Source: JALORV01 sp963703945
Lineage (GTDB): Bacteria; Pseudomonadota; Gammaproteobacteria; Burkholderiales; Burkholderiaceae_F
DNA: 64,000 nucleotides
NCBI GenBank assembly: GCA_963703945.1
Contig: CAVPGM010000022.1
Location: 34,951 to 98,950 of the forward strand
Direction: 5' to 3'
The notes below the pieces were generated by a model that saw nothing but the letters and a program-made list of their open reading frames with translations, made no database searches and was not told the origin of the DNA. Shown here in pieces: positions 42,186 to 51,727 of this stretch. The position numbers were made by a program, and so were the translations under genes. Position 1 is the first letter of the stretch. Each line of letters begins with the position of its first letter.

Positions 42186-43211
42186 ATGAATGCTACGACC
42201 TACGGACTGGACGTTGCAAAGCGCGTGTTCCAGATGTACTGGGTTGAAGCGCAGACCGGCGAGATCGTCAATCGACGGTTCAAGCGGGACGAGTTGATTG
42301 GGTTCCTGGCGCGGCGGCCAGCAGGTCGGGTCGCGTTAGAAGCGTGCGGCAGCGGGCACTGGTGGGCACGCAAGATCCAGGCGCTCGGGCACGAGGTCGT
42401 GCTGTTGCATGCGAAGTTCATTCGCCCCTTTGTGCAGACGAACAAGACCGATGCGGCCGACGCACGGGCGATCTGGACGGCGGTGCAGCAGCCGGGGATG
42501 CGCACGGTGGCAGCGAAGACTGAAGATCAGCAAGCGATGCTCGGCCTGCACCGGATGCGTTCGTTACTGGTCAAGGTGCGGACCATGCAGGTGAACCAGC
42601 TGCGCGGGCTGTTGTACGAGTTTGGCGTGACGTTCCGGCTCGGACGCGTGGCGGGGCTGGCCGAGATCCGCGCGCGCATGGCCGAGCTGGAGGGTGTGTT
42701 GCCAGGAGTGATGCTCTGCGGTCTGCAGGACCAGTTGAGGCGCATCGCTGGGCTCGAGCAGGACATCGATCAGTTGGAGAAGCGGATCGGCGCCTGGCAG
42801 AAACAGGAAGCGGCGTGCCGCGCGATCGCGGCAGTGCCCGGCATCGGCCGGCTCACCGCGACCGCGCTGGTGGCGACGATCGGGGATGCCAGGACGTTCA
42901 AGTCGGGACGCGAGTTCGCCTCGTTTCTCGGATTGGTGCCACGGCAAAGCGGTACCGGCGGCAGGGTCCGATTGGGATCGATCTCAAAGCGAGGGGACCC
43001 GTACCTGCGCACGCTGTTGATCCACGGCGCGCGATCGGTGATGTACCACGCCAAGGTGCCGACGCCATGGCAGCGAGAACTCCAGGGACGACGACCGGCC
43101 AACGTAGCGGCGGTCGCTATGGCCCACAAGATGGCACGCACCGCGTGGGCGATTCTGGCGCACGGTCGGGCGTATCAGAAGGACTACGTGAGCGTGAAGC
43201 CGGCGCAGTGA
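42186..43211 (+). CDS. IS110/IS1111-family transposase (DEDD type)
   Basis: A 341-residue recombinase. The N-terminal RuvC-like DEDD part starts MNATTYGLDVAKRVFQMYWV, followed by KTDAADARAIWTA and VALEACGSGHWWARK. The C-terminal Transposase_20 part has AAVPGIGRLTATALVATIGD, then FASFLGLVPRQSGTGG and KRGDPYLRTLLIHGARSV with the conserved Ser. The frame is intact. Members use a non-coding RNA from the element to choose the target. Confidence 0.95.
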   Translation: MNATTYGLDVAKRVFQMYWVEAQTGEIVNRRFKRDELIGFLARRPAGRVALEACGSGHWWARKIQALGHEVVLLHAKFIRPFVQTNKTDAADARAIWTAVQQPGMRTVAAKTEDQQAMLGLHRMRSLLVKVRTMQVNQLRGLLYEFGVTFRLGRVAGLAEIRARMAELEGVLPGVMLCGLQDQLRRIAGLEQDIDQLEKRIGAWQKQEAACRAIAAVPGIGRLTATALVATIGDARTFKSGREFASFLGLVPRQSGTGGRVRLGSISKRGDPYLRTLLIHGARSVMYHAKVPTPWQRELQGRRPANVAAVAMAHKMARTAWAILAHGRAYQKDYVSVKPAQ

Positions 43212-43464
43212 ACACACCTTGAACAGGATGTTGATGTACCGATAGGTTGCTGAGGTTGATTACCGTGTGATGGCAAGACAGGTCGGACCGCAAGAACGCA
43301 AACCTGAACACAGGCGTGTGCCTGAAAAGCACGTGGCCGAGATGAGGACGTTCTTGGCGTATTCCATCAGGGCCCGCAGGCTTCGGTCTGCACGACAAGG
43401 CCGGATATAAGACTGCAGCCAGTACCTCGTTGAGGCATCACATAAAGATCGACTTGGCAAACGG
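43212..43464 (+). ncRNA. Candidate bridge/seek RNA region of the IS1111-type element
   Basis: The 253-bp noncoding stretch between the transposase stop and the right inverted repeat. In IS1111-subgroup elements the guide RNA is encoded at this place. I see short inverted segments (for example ACACAGGCGTGTGCCTG around 43311) but I did not fold it. The call rests on position and family knowledge only. Confidence 0.35.
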
Positions 43465-43480
43465 GGCGGTGTCCATATAA

Positions 43481-45154
43481 GCCTGTGTAAAAACGTAGCG
43501 TGTCCTCGTAGACTTCGGCAACGCGTTGCGCGAGGCCAGCCGCATGAAGCGATTCATTGAAGGCGAGGATCGAAGCCAGACCGCGTTGCTGCCGCCGAGC
43601 CTGGACGATTATGTGGCCGAGGACAACCCGGTGCGTGTCGTCGAAGCGTTCGTCGAGCAACTCGATCTGCGGCAGCTGGGTTTTGAGGGTGCCGCGCCGG
43701 CCGCCACCGGACGCCCCGGCTATCACCCGGCGGTGCTGCTCAAGCTGTACGTCTACGGCTATCTGAACCGCATCCAGTCGAGCCGCCGGCTCGAGCGCGA
43801 AGCGCAGCGCAATCTCGAGCTGATGTGGCTGACCGGGCGGCTCGCGCCCGACTTCAAGACCATCGCCAACTTCCGCAAGGACAACGGTCGCGCCATCCGC
43901 GCCGTGTGCCGCCAGTTCATCGTGCTGTGCCGGCGAGCTGGATCTGTTTACCCAGGCGCTGGTGGCCATCGACGGCAGCAAGTTCAAGGCCGTCAACAAC
44001 CGCGACAAGAACTTCACCGCCGGCAAACTCAAGCGGCGCCTGGCGCAGATCGATGCGAGCATCGCCGGGTATCTCGCGGCGCTCGACAGCGCCGATCGCG
44101 CCGAGCCGGAAGTGGCTCCCGCTGAAGAAGGGCCACCTGCAAGGCAAGATCGCTGCCCTGAAGGAGCAGATGCGCGCGCTCAAGGCGATCGAGACGCAGA
44201 TGCAGACGGATGGACAGGCGCAGGTCTCGCTCACCGACCCGGATGCGCGCTCGATGAAGAACCGCGACGGCGGCATCGTCGGCTACAACGTGCAGGCCGC
44301 GGTCGATGCCGAGCACCACCTGATCGTGGCCCACGAGGTTGTCACCGACGGCATCGACCGGGATCAGCTCACACCGATGGCCGAGCGGGCCCGTGAGGCC
44401 ACCGGCATTGATGCTCTGACCGTGGTGGCCGACCGCGGCTACTTCAAGGGCGAGCAGATCCGCCAATGCGACGAGGCCGGCATCACCCCGATCGTGCCCA
44501 AGCCGCTGACCTCCAATGCCGGGGCCGAGGGCCGCTTCGACAAACGGGACTTCATCTACATCGCCCGCGATGATGAGTACCGCTGCCCCGCCGGCGAGCG
44601 CGCCATCCACCGCTTCACCACCGTCGAAGCCGGTCTGACGCTGGACGTGTACTGGACCTCGGCGTGTCCGCGCTGCGCGCTGAAGGCGCAGTGCACGACC
44701 ACCGATTACCGCCGCATCCGACGCTGGCAGCACGAAGCGGTGCTCGAGGCGATGCAGGCGCGGCTCGATCGGCAACCCGAGCTGATGCGGCGCCGCCGCT
44801 GTACGGTCGAGCACCCGTTCGGCACGATCAAGCAGTGGATGGGCTGGACCCACTTCCTGACGCGCACCCTGGCCCACGTGCGCACCGAGATGAGCCTGCA
44901 CGTGCTGGCCTACAACCTGAAGCGGGTGATGCGCATCCTGGGCATCGCGCCACTGCTCAGAGCGTTGCAGACGCTGAGCCGCAAGGCTCGTTTTACGACC
45001 CAGAAACCGGCGCTGTGCGCGATCGATGTCACCGAAGCAGCCGCGCGGCTCAAAACGTCATCGGACGATCACTAAGACCATTACGCCACACTCGAGAGCG
45101 AACTGCGCTCGCAACACCGAAACTGCACCTGCGTGCGCGCCTTTTGACACGGGC
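43481..45154 (+). mobile_element. IS1182-family element with a frameshifted transposase
   Basis: The left end starts GCCTGTGTAAAAACG (43481) and the right end, read inward, starts GCCCGTGTCAAAAGG (45154), so imperfect terminal inverted repeats of about 14 bp bound a 1.67-kb element. It carries one transposase gene broken by two single-base shifts. It touches the IS1111-type element on its left. Confidence 0.75.
43544..45075 (+). pseudogene. IS1182-family transposase, two frameshifts
   Basis: The N-terminal part begins MKRFIEGEDRSQTALLPPSL and reads DYVAEDNPVRVVEAFVEQLD, HPAVLLKLYVYGYLNRIQSS and APDFKTIANFRKDNG. Near 43935 one extra C shifts the frame; the sequence goes on as ELDLFTQALVAIDGSKFKAV. 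A second shift near 44115 leads to the DDE core (VVADRGYFKGEQIRQCDEAG and RRCTVEHPFGTIKQWMG). With two bases corrected a complete transposase of about 510 residues results. It may be inactive or the shifts may be errors. Confidence 0.85.
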
Positions 45155-45269
45155 TCGGCCGCGTGAAGACAAACTGGTTGCAACTGCGCGGCGAGTCCTG
45201 CGGGCGCTTGGTTTCTGCGGATGTGCGGCAAAATCTGAGTTCACCGGTTTGGACGCGAGGTACCCGTTC

Positions 45270-45707
45270 ATGGCATCCATTTGGCATCGTCGCCCCACGC
45301 TCGCCGATCTTCAAGCCATGTCCACCGACACAGCGATCGCGCATGTCGGCATCGAGTTCATGGAGGTAGGCGACGACTGGCTAACCGCGCGAATGCCCGT
45401 CGATCAGCGAACCATCCAGCCGTATGGTCTGTTGCATGGCGGAGCATCCGTGCTGCTCGCCGAGACGCTGGGGAGTGCCGCTGCGCACCACTGCGTCGAT
45501 GACCAGACTTTTCTAACCGTCGGCATCGCGATCAACGCGAACCACGTCCGCGGGGTCCGGGAGGGGTGGGTTCATGGAACCGCTCGGCCACTTCACCTCG
45601 GTCGAACCACACAGCTCTGGGAGATCCGAGTCGTCGATGATTCCGCTCGGCTCGTCTGTTCATCCAGTCTGACGATTGGAGTTGTGCCTCGACAGGCTGC
45701 CCGCTGA
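45270..45707 (+). CDS. Hotdog-fold acyl-CoA thioesterase, MenI/PaaI-like
   Basis: A 145-residue thioesterase. The family core is visible: MPVDQRTIQPYGLLHGGASV with the catalytic LLAETLGSAAAHH that follows, and TVGIAINANHVRGVREGWV. This is closest to the YdiI/EntH type that hydrolyses aromatic or acyl-CoA thioesters. The start MASIWHRRPTLADLQAM fits. It lies just after the IS1182-type element, whose insertion may have cut off its original promoter. Confidence 0.87.
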   Translation: MASIWHRRPTLADLQAMSTDTAIAHVGIEFMEVGDDWLTARMPVDQRTIQPYGLLHGGASVLLAETLGSAAAHHCVDDQTFLTVGIAINANHVRGVREGWVHGTARPLHLGRTTQLWEIRVVDDSARLVCSSSLTIGVVPRQAAR

Positions 45708-45853
45708 CGGCGACCATTGAACCGATCTTGGGCCGGCGCGCAGAACTGTCCTGTCCGGTATCAGGCGATACTGGCGCACGCGCCTACCGTCAGCAACTGG
45801 CCGGACTGAGACCCGCACGCTTCGAGAACGTGGCCAATCCTCGCCGGCCACGT

Positions 45854-46819
45854 CTACGACCCGGCCGAGATGCCGTTGTCCTTCACCACCTTGCGCCAGC
45901 GCTCGATCTCCCTCTGGGTGAATGCCTTGAACTCGGCCGGTCCCTGACCGGTGATCGTCATGCCCTGCGCGACCAGCCGTTCCGCAACGCCAGGGTCCCT
46001 CAGCGCTTTCTGGATTTCGGTGTTCATGCGTTCAACGATCGCTGGCGGTGTCCTGGCGGGCGCGATCACGCCCCAGTAGGCGAGTGCCTCGAAGTTGCGG
46101 ATGCCCGATTCGGCCAGTGTCGGCGTATCGGGCAGACTCGGATGGCGCTTCGCTCCGGTCACCACGATCGGACGCACCGTGCCGGCTTTGACGTGCGGCA
46201 TCACCAGGAACACGGTGCCGATGCCCAGCGGCGTGTGCCCCGCAACCACGTCGTTCATCAGCGGACCGCCACCGCGGTACGGCACGTGCGTCCACGACCA
46301 TCCATCCTGTTTGCCGGCCTGGATCATCGCAAGGTGGCCGAGGCTGCCGGTGCCGATCGAGCCGATCGTGATGCCCTTGATGCTGCGTGCATCGGCGTTG
46401 ACGTCGGCGAACTTCATGTAGTTCGACTTGCCGGAGGCCACCAGCGCCATCGGTGAGGTACCGATCAGGGTGACGTGCTCGAGATCCTTGATCGTATCGA
46501 AAGAGATGTTGGGAATCAGGCTCGGGTTGGTGCCATGAGTGTCGAACACGACGCCGAAGGTGTACCCGTCGGGGGCCGCTCTCGCCACGGCTGCGGTGCC
46601 GATCGAACCCGACGCGCCGCCGACGTTCTCTACGACCACGCTGTGGCCGAGTTGCTTGGAGAGTTGCTGAGCGAGGATGCGGGCGACCTGGTCGACCGAG
46701 CCGCCCGGCGGAAAGACCGAGATCAGCCGGATCGTCTTGTCGGGCCAGGTCTGCGCGGCCGCGGCGGACCAAACGAGGGCCAGCGCGGCGCCAGCCAACC
46801 AGCGGGAAAATCGGGCCAT
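45854..46819 (-). CDS. Tripartite tricarboxylate transporter substrate-binding protein (Bug family)
   Basis: A periplasmic solute-binding protein of 321 residues, typical of betaproteobacteria. Signal peptide WLAGAALALVWSAAAAQ; then YPNKPI-like start TWPDKTIRLISVFPPGGSVD, the ligand loop GASGSIGTAAVARAAPDGYT, and HVPYRGGGPLMNDVVAGHT. No TctA/TctB membrane genes are nearby, which is usual for this expanded family. The ligand is unknown. The D-threonine aldolase-like gene lies upstream in the same direction. Confidence 0.92.
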   Translation of the reverse strand: MARFSRWLAGAALALVWSAAAAQTWPDKTIRLISVFPPGGSVDQVARILAQQLSKQLGHSVVVENVGGASGSIGTAAVARAAPDGYTFGVVFDTHGTNPSLIPNISFDTIKDLEHVTLIGTSPMALVASGKSNYMKFADVNADARSIKGITIGSIGTGSLGHLAMIQAGKQDGWSWTHVPYRGGGPLMNDVVAGHTPLGIGTVFLVMPHVKAGTVRPIVVTGAKRHPSLPDTPTLAESGIRNFEALAYWGVIAPARTPPAIVERMNTEIQKALRDPGVAERLVAQGMTITGQGPAEFKAFTQREIERWRKVVKDNGISAGS

Positions 46820-46896
46820 GCAGCGCTCCTAGGCAGCAGCGCTTCCCGGATGGCAGGCGCTGTCGCGCCGAGGATAGCGGGGCCGCTGCGACTCCG

Positions 46897-48024
46897 CTAG
46901 AAGAGCGCGCCGCGTGCCTCGATCGGCCACAGATCGATTACCACGTCGTTGCGCGACACGACGATCACGTCGTGCAGGTTGATCGTCGGATCGATGTGGC
47001 TCGGGATCAGCAGCGGCTTGTCGCCGAGAACCAGGTTGGGCCCCTCGTTGCCGACACGGATCAGCACCGTGTGTTCGTCCGAGACGCCGCGCACCTGCCA
47101 GCCCTCGAAAGCAGGCATCGCCGGCCCGCAGTCGGTCGAGAACGCTTTCAGCCCGGCATCCAGTGTGACCCGGTCGCCACGCGCACTCATGACCGATGTC
47201 AGGATGTACATCGCCGGCTCGAACGCCGGCGCGATCGGATCGAACTCGTTCTTGCCGTAATCGATGTCCATCAGCACGTACGAGCCCGGCTGCACTTCGT
47301 TGTACACGCCGCTGCCGGTTTCGTACGGGAAAGTCCCGGTGCCGCCACCGGTCACGATGTCGCACGGCAGCGCTTCGGCCAGCAGGCCGTCGCGCGCCGC
47401 GCCCGCCAGACCCGCCGCCAGCGTGATCGCCTGTCGACGTTCGCGCACGGTGCGCCGGTGCTGGGCGGAACCGTGGTAGGCCTGCAGCCCGCGCAGCCGC
47501 AGGTTCTTGTGCAGCTTGACCTCGCGTGCCAGGTCGATGACCGCCGGCGTATCGGGAACACCGGCGCGACCGTGGCCGACGTCGAGTTCGATGTACACCT
47601 CGATCTCCGCGGCGAGTGCGCGGCACGCGGTGGCGAGTTGGCGCACCTGCCGCACGTCATCGACGCATGTGCCAATCGTGGCCTTCGGATAGCGGATCGC
47701 GAGCGAGGCGAGCGCGGTGACCTTGCGTTTGCCGATGATCTCGTTGGTCACCAGCACGTCGTTGATGCCGCCCGCCAGGAAGACTTCAGCTTCGGACACC
47801 TTCTGGCAGCAGATGCCGACCGCCCCGGCCTCCATCTGGCGGCGTGCGATCTCGACGCACTTGTGGCTCTTCGCATGCGGTCGCACCCGCATGCCGCGAA
47901 CCGTCGATGACCGCATCAGTCGCTCGAGGTTGGCCTCGAAGCGATCGAGGTCGAGCACCAGCGCCGGCGTGTCCACCTCGTTGAGGGCATCGCCGACGCG
48001 CGCGGGAGTCCAGCGCAGTTTCAT
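46897..48024 (-). CDS. D-threonine aldolase-like PLP enzyme
   Basis: A 375-residue fold-type III PLP enzyme. The start is VGDALNEVDTPALVLDLDRF after a short lead, the PLP Lys is in RVRPHAKSHKCVEIARRQ, and GAVGICCQKVSEAEVFLAGG is typical of the D-threonine aldolase/3-hydroxyaspartate aldolase group. The metal site region near the C-terminus reads PSHIDPTINLHDVIVV (His and Asp). It cleaves D-3-hydroxyamino acids to glycine or an equivalent and an aldehyde. A Bug-type binding protein follows, perhaps for uptake of a related substrate. Confidence 0.88.
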   Translation of the reverse strand: MKLRWTPARVGDALNEVDTPALVLDLDRFEANLERLMRSSTVRGMRVRPHAKSHKCVEIARRQMEAGAVGICCQKVSEAEVFLAGGINDVLVTNEIIGKRKVTALASLAIRYPKATIGTCVDDVRQVRQLATACRALAAEIEVYIELDVGHGRAGVPDTPAVIDLAREVKLHKNLRLRGLQAYHGSAQHRRTVRERRQAITLAAGLAGAARDGLLAEALPCDIVTGGGTGTFPYETGSGVYNEVQPGSYVLMDIDYGKNEFDPIAPAFEPAMYILTSVMSARGDRVTLDAGLKAFSTDCGPAMPAFEGWQVRGVSDEHTVLIRVGNEGPNLVLGDKPLLIPSHIDPTINLHDVIVVSRNDVVIDLWPIEARGALF

Positions 48025-48184
48025 GGCAGGAACCTATTTTGGAGTCCGCGGTGGTCGTGGCGAGGCCGCATCGGTGCAGGTCTGGAGTCTAACGGCCGGT
48101 CCGGTCCGGGCCGCGCCCCTACAATCGCGCCTTCTGGTGAAGCGACACCATTGACGGCCGCGGCGATCGCGGTCTTGCCGACAC

Positions 48185-48748
48185 ATGAGCATCAAGAACG
48201 ACAGGTGGATCCGCCGCATGGCGGCCCAGGGCATGATCGAGCCGTTCGAGCCGGGCCAGGTGCGCGAGCTGAACGGCCGGAGGATCGTCAGCTATGGCAC
48301 GTCGAGCTACGGCTACGACATCCGCTGCGCCGACGAATTCAAGATCTTCACCAACATCAACCACACGATCGTCGATCCGAAGGACTTCGATCCGAACTCG
48401 TTTGTCGACATCAAGAACGACGTCTGCATCATCCCTCCGAACTCGTTCGCGCTGGCGCGCACCGTCGAGTATTTCCGCATCCCACGCAGCGTGCTGACGA
48501 TCTGCCTCGGCAAGAGCACGTACGCCCGCTGCGGAATCATCGTCAACGTCACCCCGCTCGAGCCCGAGTGGGAGGGCCACGTCACGCTGGAGTTCTCCAA
48601 CACGACGCCCCTGCCGGCCAAGATCTATGCGCGCGAGGGCTGCGCGCAGGTGATCTTCATCGAGAGTGACGAGGTGTGCGAAACGTCTTATAGGGACCGC
48701 GGTGGCAAGTACCAGGGCCAGCGCGGGGTCACCTTGCCGAGGACCTGA
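48185..48748 (+). CDS. dcd: dCTP deaminase
   Basis: Turns dCTP into dUTP, feeding thymidylate synthesis. The 187-residue protein starts MSIKNDRWIRRMAAQGMIEP and has the trimer-type motifs SSYGYDIRCADEF, GKSTYARCGIIVNVTPLEP and EWEGHVTLEFSNTTPLPAKI with the catalytic Glu. The end is KYQGQRGVTLPRT. It is functionally linked to thyA at 33.7 kb, though not adjacent. Confidence 0.96.
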   Translation: MSIKNDRWIRRMAAQGMIEPFEPGQVRELNGRRIVSYGTSSYGYDIRCADEFKIFTNINHTIVDPKDFDPNSFVDIKNDVCIIPPNSFALARTVEYFRIPRSVLTICLGKSTYARCGIIVNVTPLEPEWEGHVTLEFSNTTPLPAKIYAREGCAQVIFIESDEVCETSYRDRGGKYQGQRGVTLPRT

Positions 48749-48910
48749 GGGAGAACCTGGACCTCGGGCCGCAACGGCAAAGCCGGCTCGACGGGCGGCG
48801 CCGATCCCTGAAAGTGTGGTGAGGGCCGGTCGGGCGGCGTAGGATGCCCGCTCGCCGACCCGCGGAAGGCGCCGGCGCATTCAATGCCACCACCAGACTG
48901 AGGGAGGAAT

Positions 48911-49516
48911 ATGGCATACCACCTCGAAGGCCGTTTGCTCGAAGTCTGCAACTGCCGTGTCCTGTGTCCGTGCTGGATCGGCGAAGACCCGGACTTCAAA
49001 ACCTGCGACACGATCGTTGCCTGGCATTTCGACAAAGGCACTGTCGACGGCGTCGACGTGGCCGGCCGCACGCTCGCCATGATCGCGCACGTGCCCGGCA
49101 ACATCCTGCAGGGCAACTGGACGGCCGCTGTCTATCTCGACGACAAGACTTCATCCCAGCAGGAGCAGGCGCTGCTGGGCGTCTACACCGGCCAGAAAGG
49201 CGGGCCTGTCGCTGAGCTCGCCAAACTCGTCGGCAAGGTGGTGTCCGTGCAGAAAGTCCCGATCACGTTCGAAGTGACCGGCGGCAACGGCACGATCAAG
49301 GTCGGCGACGCTGGCTACGCGGAGCTCGAGCCCTACAAGAGCGCGTCGGGCGAGACGACGACGCTCGCCAACACGGTGTTCTCGACCGTCCCCGGCGCGC
49401 CGGTGTTCGTCGGTAAGGCGAAGGAATATTGGACCAAGAACCACGCGGGCATGGGCAAGGACATCAACATTAAGGGCCACAACGCGCTGCAGAGCACGTT
49501 CGTCTTCGACGCATGA
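48911..49516 (+). CDS. DUF1326 protein
   Basis: A 201-residue protein with no signal. The hallmark is MAYHLEGRLLEVCNCRVLCP followed by CWIGEDPDFKTCD, a Cys cluster that could bind a metal. AHVPGNILQGNWTAAVYLDD and FSTVPGAPVFVGKAKEYWTK follow. A strong ribosome binding site (GGAGGAAT) precedes the ATG. The next gene encodes a DUF2182 membrane protein; the two families are commonly encoded together, and the function of the pair is not known. Confidence 0.85.
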   Translation: MAYHLEGRLLEVCNCRVLCPCWIGEDPDFKTCDTIVAWHFDKGTVDGVDVAGRTLAMIAHVPGNILQGNWTAAVYLDDKTSSQQEQALLGVYTGQKGGPVAELAKLVGKVVSVQKVPITFEVTGGNGTIKVGDAGYAELEPYKSASGETTTLANTVFSTVPGAPVFVGKAKEYWTKNHAGMGKDINIKGHNALQSTFVFDA

Positions 49517-49517
49517 T

Positions 49518-50394
49518 GTGATCGGCCGGCGCGGGCATGCGCCGGTGAGCCAGGTCCGGGGTTCCGCAGTGGCAATCGAAAAGGCAATGGCCGCGCCTGT
49601 CGCCCGGCGCGTGACCGACCCGCGCGCCGTGCTGGGGTTGCTGCTGGCGACGCTCGCGGCGATGGCGTGGGCGGCGCTGTGGCTATGGAGCCTCAGTCCC
49701 TGGAACCGCTACCTCGGTGACGGGGGCTGGGGCGACGCCGGCGCGCTGGCGGCGCTGTGTCGCGCCATTCCCGGTGGCGACATCATCGTGCCGGCCGGCC
49801 TGCATGCAATCGCCTGGGTCGTGATGATCGCCGCGATGATGCTGCCGACGACGCTGCCGCTGCTGCTGATGTTTCGCCGCATCACCCAGTCACGCAGCGA
49901 CGGCGCGCGGCTCGCTGTGCTGGTCGTACTCGGTTTCCTTGCCGCCTGGTTTGGATTCGGCGTCGTCGCGCACGTCGCCGATGCAACGCTGCGATCGGTA
50001 GCGGCCGACTCCGCCTGGTTCATTGGCCATGGCTGGACGGTCGCCGCAGCGGTCCTGATCGGCGCCGGACTCTTCCAGTTCAGCGCACTCAAGTATCGCT
50101 GCCTGGAGCAGTGCCATACGCCCGTTCGCGTTCGTCGCTTCGCGCTGGCATGGACGTGCGCCGTCGCATGAGGCACTGCGGATCGGATTCGATCACGGCG
50201 TGTTCTGCGTCGGCTGTTGCTGGGCCTTGATGCTGCTGATGTTCGTGGTCGGCATGGGCAATCTGGGGTGGATGCTGGTGCTGGCCGCCATCATGGCGGC
50301 CGAAAAGAATCTGCCGTGGGGTCGGCGGCTGCGAGCCCCGCTCGGAGTCGGGCTCGTCATCTGGGGCTGTGCTGTCGTCGTTCTCAACACCTGA
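49518..50394 (+). pseudogene. DUF2182 membrane protein, one frameshift
   Basis: A multi-helix inner-membrane protein. The first frame reads AMAAPVARRVTDPRAVLGLL (likely start at 49587), AWVVMIAAMMLPTTLPLLLM and FSALKYRCLEQCHTPVR before a TGA at 50169-50171. The family C-terminus continues in the next frame: ALRIGFDHGVFCVGCCWALM, then GNLGWMLVLAAIMAAEKNLP, with a stop at 50394. One extra base near 50160 explains this. Conserved Cys-rich motifs (LEQCH and VGCCWALM) are kept. Either a recent mutation or a sequencing error. Confidence 0.8.
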
Positions 50395-50477
50395 AAACCC
50401 CGGCAGTTGGGCAGCCCCACCGCGGCGAAACGGTTCCGTGGTGGCAAACTGCGGCGCCGTTGCCCTTGCTTCGCACA

Positions 50478-51695
50478 GTGGCCTCGAAACGAACGTCTAT
50501 CGCGATCATTGCGCTCACCCAGGTGGGCGCGATGGCGCTGTGGTTCTCGGCATCGGCGGTCGTTCCGGCCCTGGTGGCCCAATATGGGTTGTCGAAGTTC
50601 GCGCAGGCCGCGCTGACCAGCGGTGTGCAGGTCGGATTCGTGGTCGGCTGTGTCGCCAGCGCCGTGCTGGGCCTGGCCGACCGCATCGATCCGCGACGCT
50701 TCATCGCCGTTTCAGCATTCGTCGGCGCGTTCGCCAATGCGCTGCTGCTGACGATCGATCCGACTACCTGGGCCGCCCCCGGCCTTCGCTTCGTCACCGG
50801 CATGGCGATGGCGGGTGTCTATCCGGTCGGTATGAAACTGGCAGCCACCTGGGCGCGCGGTGACATGGGCTTGATGGTCGGCATCCTGGTTGGTGCACTG
50901 ACGCTCGGGTCGGCGTCGCCGCATCTGTTCAACGCGCTGGGCGACGCCCTGGGAGGCTTCGACTGGAGGATTCCGGTGGCCGTCGCGTCAGCCAGCGCGC
51001 TGGCCGCGGCGGCATTGATCGGGTTTGCCGGCATCGGTCCGGCGCGCACTCCGCCGCCGCGCTTCGATCCGCGCGCAATCCTGTCGGCTTGGAATGACGT
51101 GCCGCTGCGCCTGGCCAATCTCGGCTATCTCGGCCACATGTGGGAGCTGTATGCGATGTGGGCGTGGATCGTGGTGTTCCTGCATGCGAGCTTCGCGATC
51201 TCGCTTCCTGCGGATGTCGCACCGACCGCGGCGAAGCTCGGCGCATTCGCGACGGTCGGCGCGGGCGCGGTCGGGTGTGTCGCTGCGGGCTACCTGGCCG
51301 ACCGCGTCGGCCGTACCGCGATCACGATCGCCGCGATGGGCATTTCCGGCACCTGCGCCGCGCTGGTCGGCCTGCTGTTCGGCCAGGCGCCCGCGCTGCT
51401 GATCGTGGTGTGCATCGTATGGGGCATTGCGATCGTCGCGGACTCGGCGCAGTTTTCGGCGTCGATCGCCGAACTGGCCGATCCCAGCCGGGTGGGCACG
51501 ATGCTGACGTTCCAGACCGCGCTCGGATTCACGCTGACGCTGGCGACGATTCACCTGATGCCGCACTGGATCGAGGCGCTCGGCTGGCGCTACGCCTTCG
51601 CGCCGCTGGCGATCGGACCCGCGATCGGTGTATGGGCGATGTTCCGGCTGCGCCGACATCCGCGTGCGCTGGCACTCGCCGGCGGCCGACGCTGA
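50478..51695 (+). CDS. MFS transporter
   Basis: A 405-residue, 12-helix major facilitator protein. A GTG start just before ASKRTSIAIIALTQVGAMAL seems best; an upstream in-frame start would add a poor leader. The loop after helix 2 reads GLADRIDPRRFIAVSAFVGA and the mid loop repeat is GYLADRVGRTAITIAAMGIS. The sequence is of the type seen in nitrate/cyanate-like or unspecific family members; the substrate cannot be given. It is followed by a DsbA-like gene. Confidence 0.87.
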   Translation: MASKRTSIAIIALTQVGAMALWFSASAVVPALVAQYGLSKFAQAALTSGVQVGFVVGCVASAVLGLADRIDPRRFIAVSAFVGAFANALLLTIDPTTWAAPGLRFVTGMAMAGVYPVGMKLAATWARGDMGLMVGILVGALTLGSASPHLFNALGDALGGFDWRIPVAVASASALAAAALIGFAGIGPARTPPPRFDPRAILSAWNDVPLRLANLGYLGHMWELYAMWAWIVVFLHASFAISLPADVAPTAAKLGAFATVGAGAVGCVAAGYLADRVGRTAITIAAMGISGTCAALVGLLFGQAPALLIVVCIVWGIAIVADSAQFSASIAELADPSRVGTMLTFQTALGFTLTLATIHLMPHWIEALGWRYAFAPLAIGPAIGVWAMFRLRRHPRALALAGGRR

Positions 51696-51727
51696 TCCGT
51701 GTACGCTGGCAGCTGAGAACGTTGCGC

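Larger units (their letters stand above)
42059..43476 (+). mobile_element. IS110-family element, IS1111 subgroup
   Basis: Sub-terminal inverted repeats ATGGACACCGCC (42059-42070) and GGCGGTGTCCAT (43465-43476), 12 bp and perfect, frame a transposase gene. Such sub-terminal repeats are the mark of the IS1111 subgroup. The true ends lie a few bases outside. The right end directly meets the left end of the IS1182-type element at 43481. No target duplication is expected for this family. Confidence 0.85.

Noticed and set aside
42200..43200. CRISPR or tandem repeats in the mobile-element region
   Set aside because: No regularly spaced repeats; only the element ends are repeated. No CRISPR array was seen anywhere in the window, despite the Cas4-like gene.
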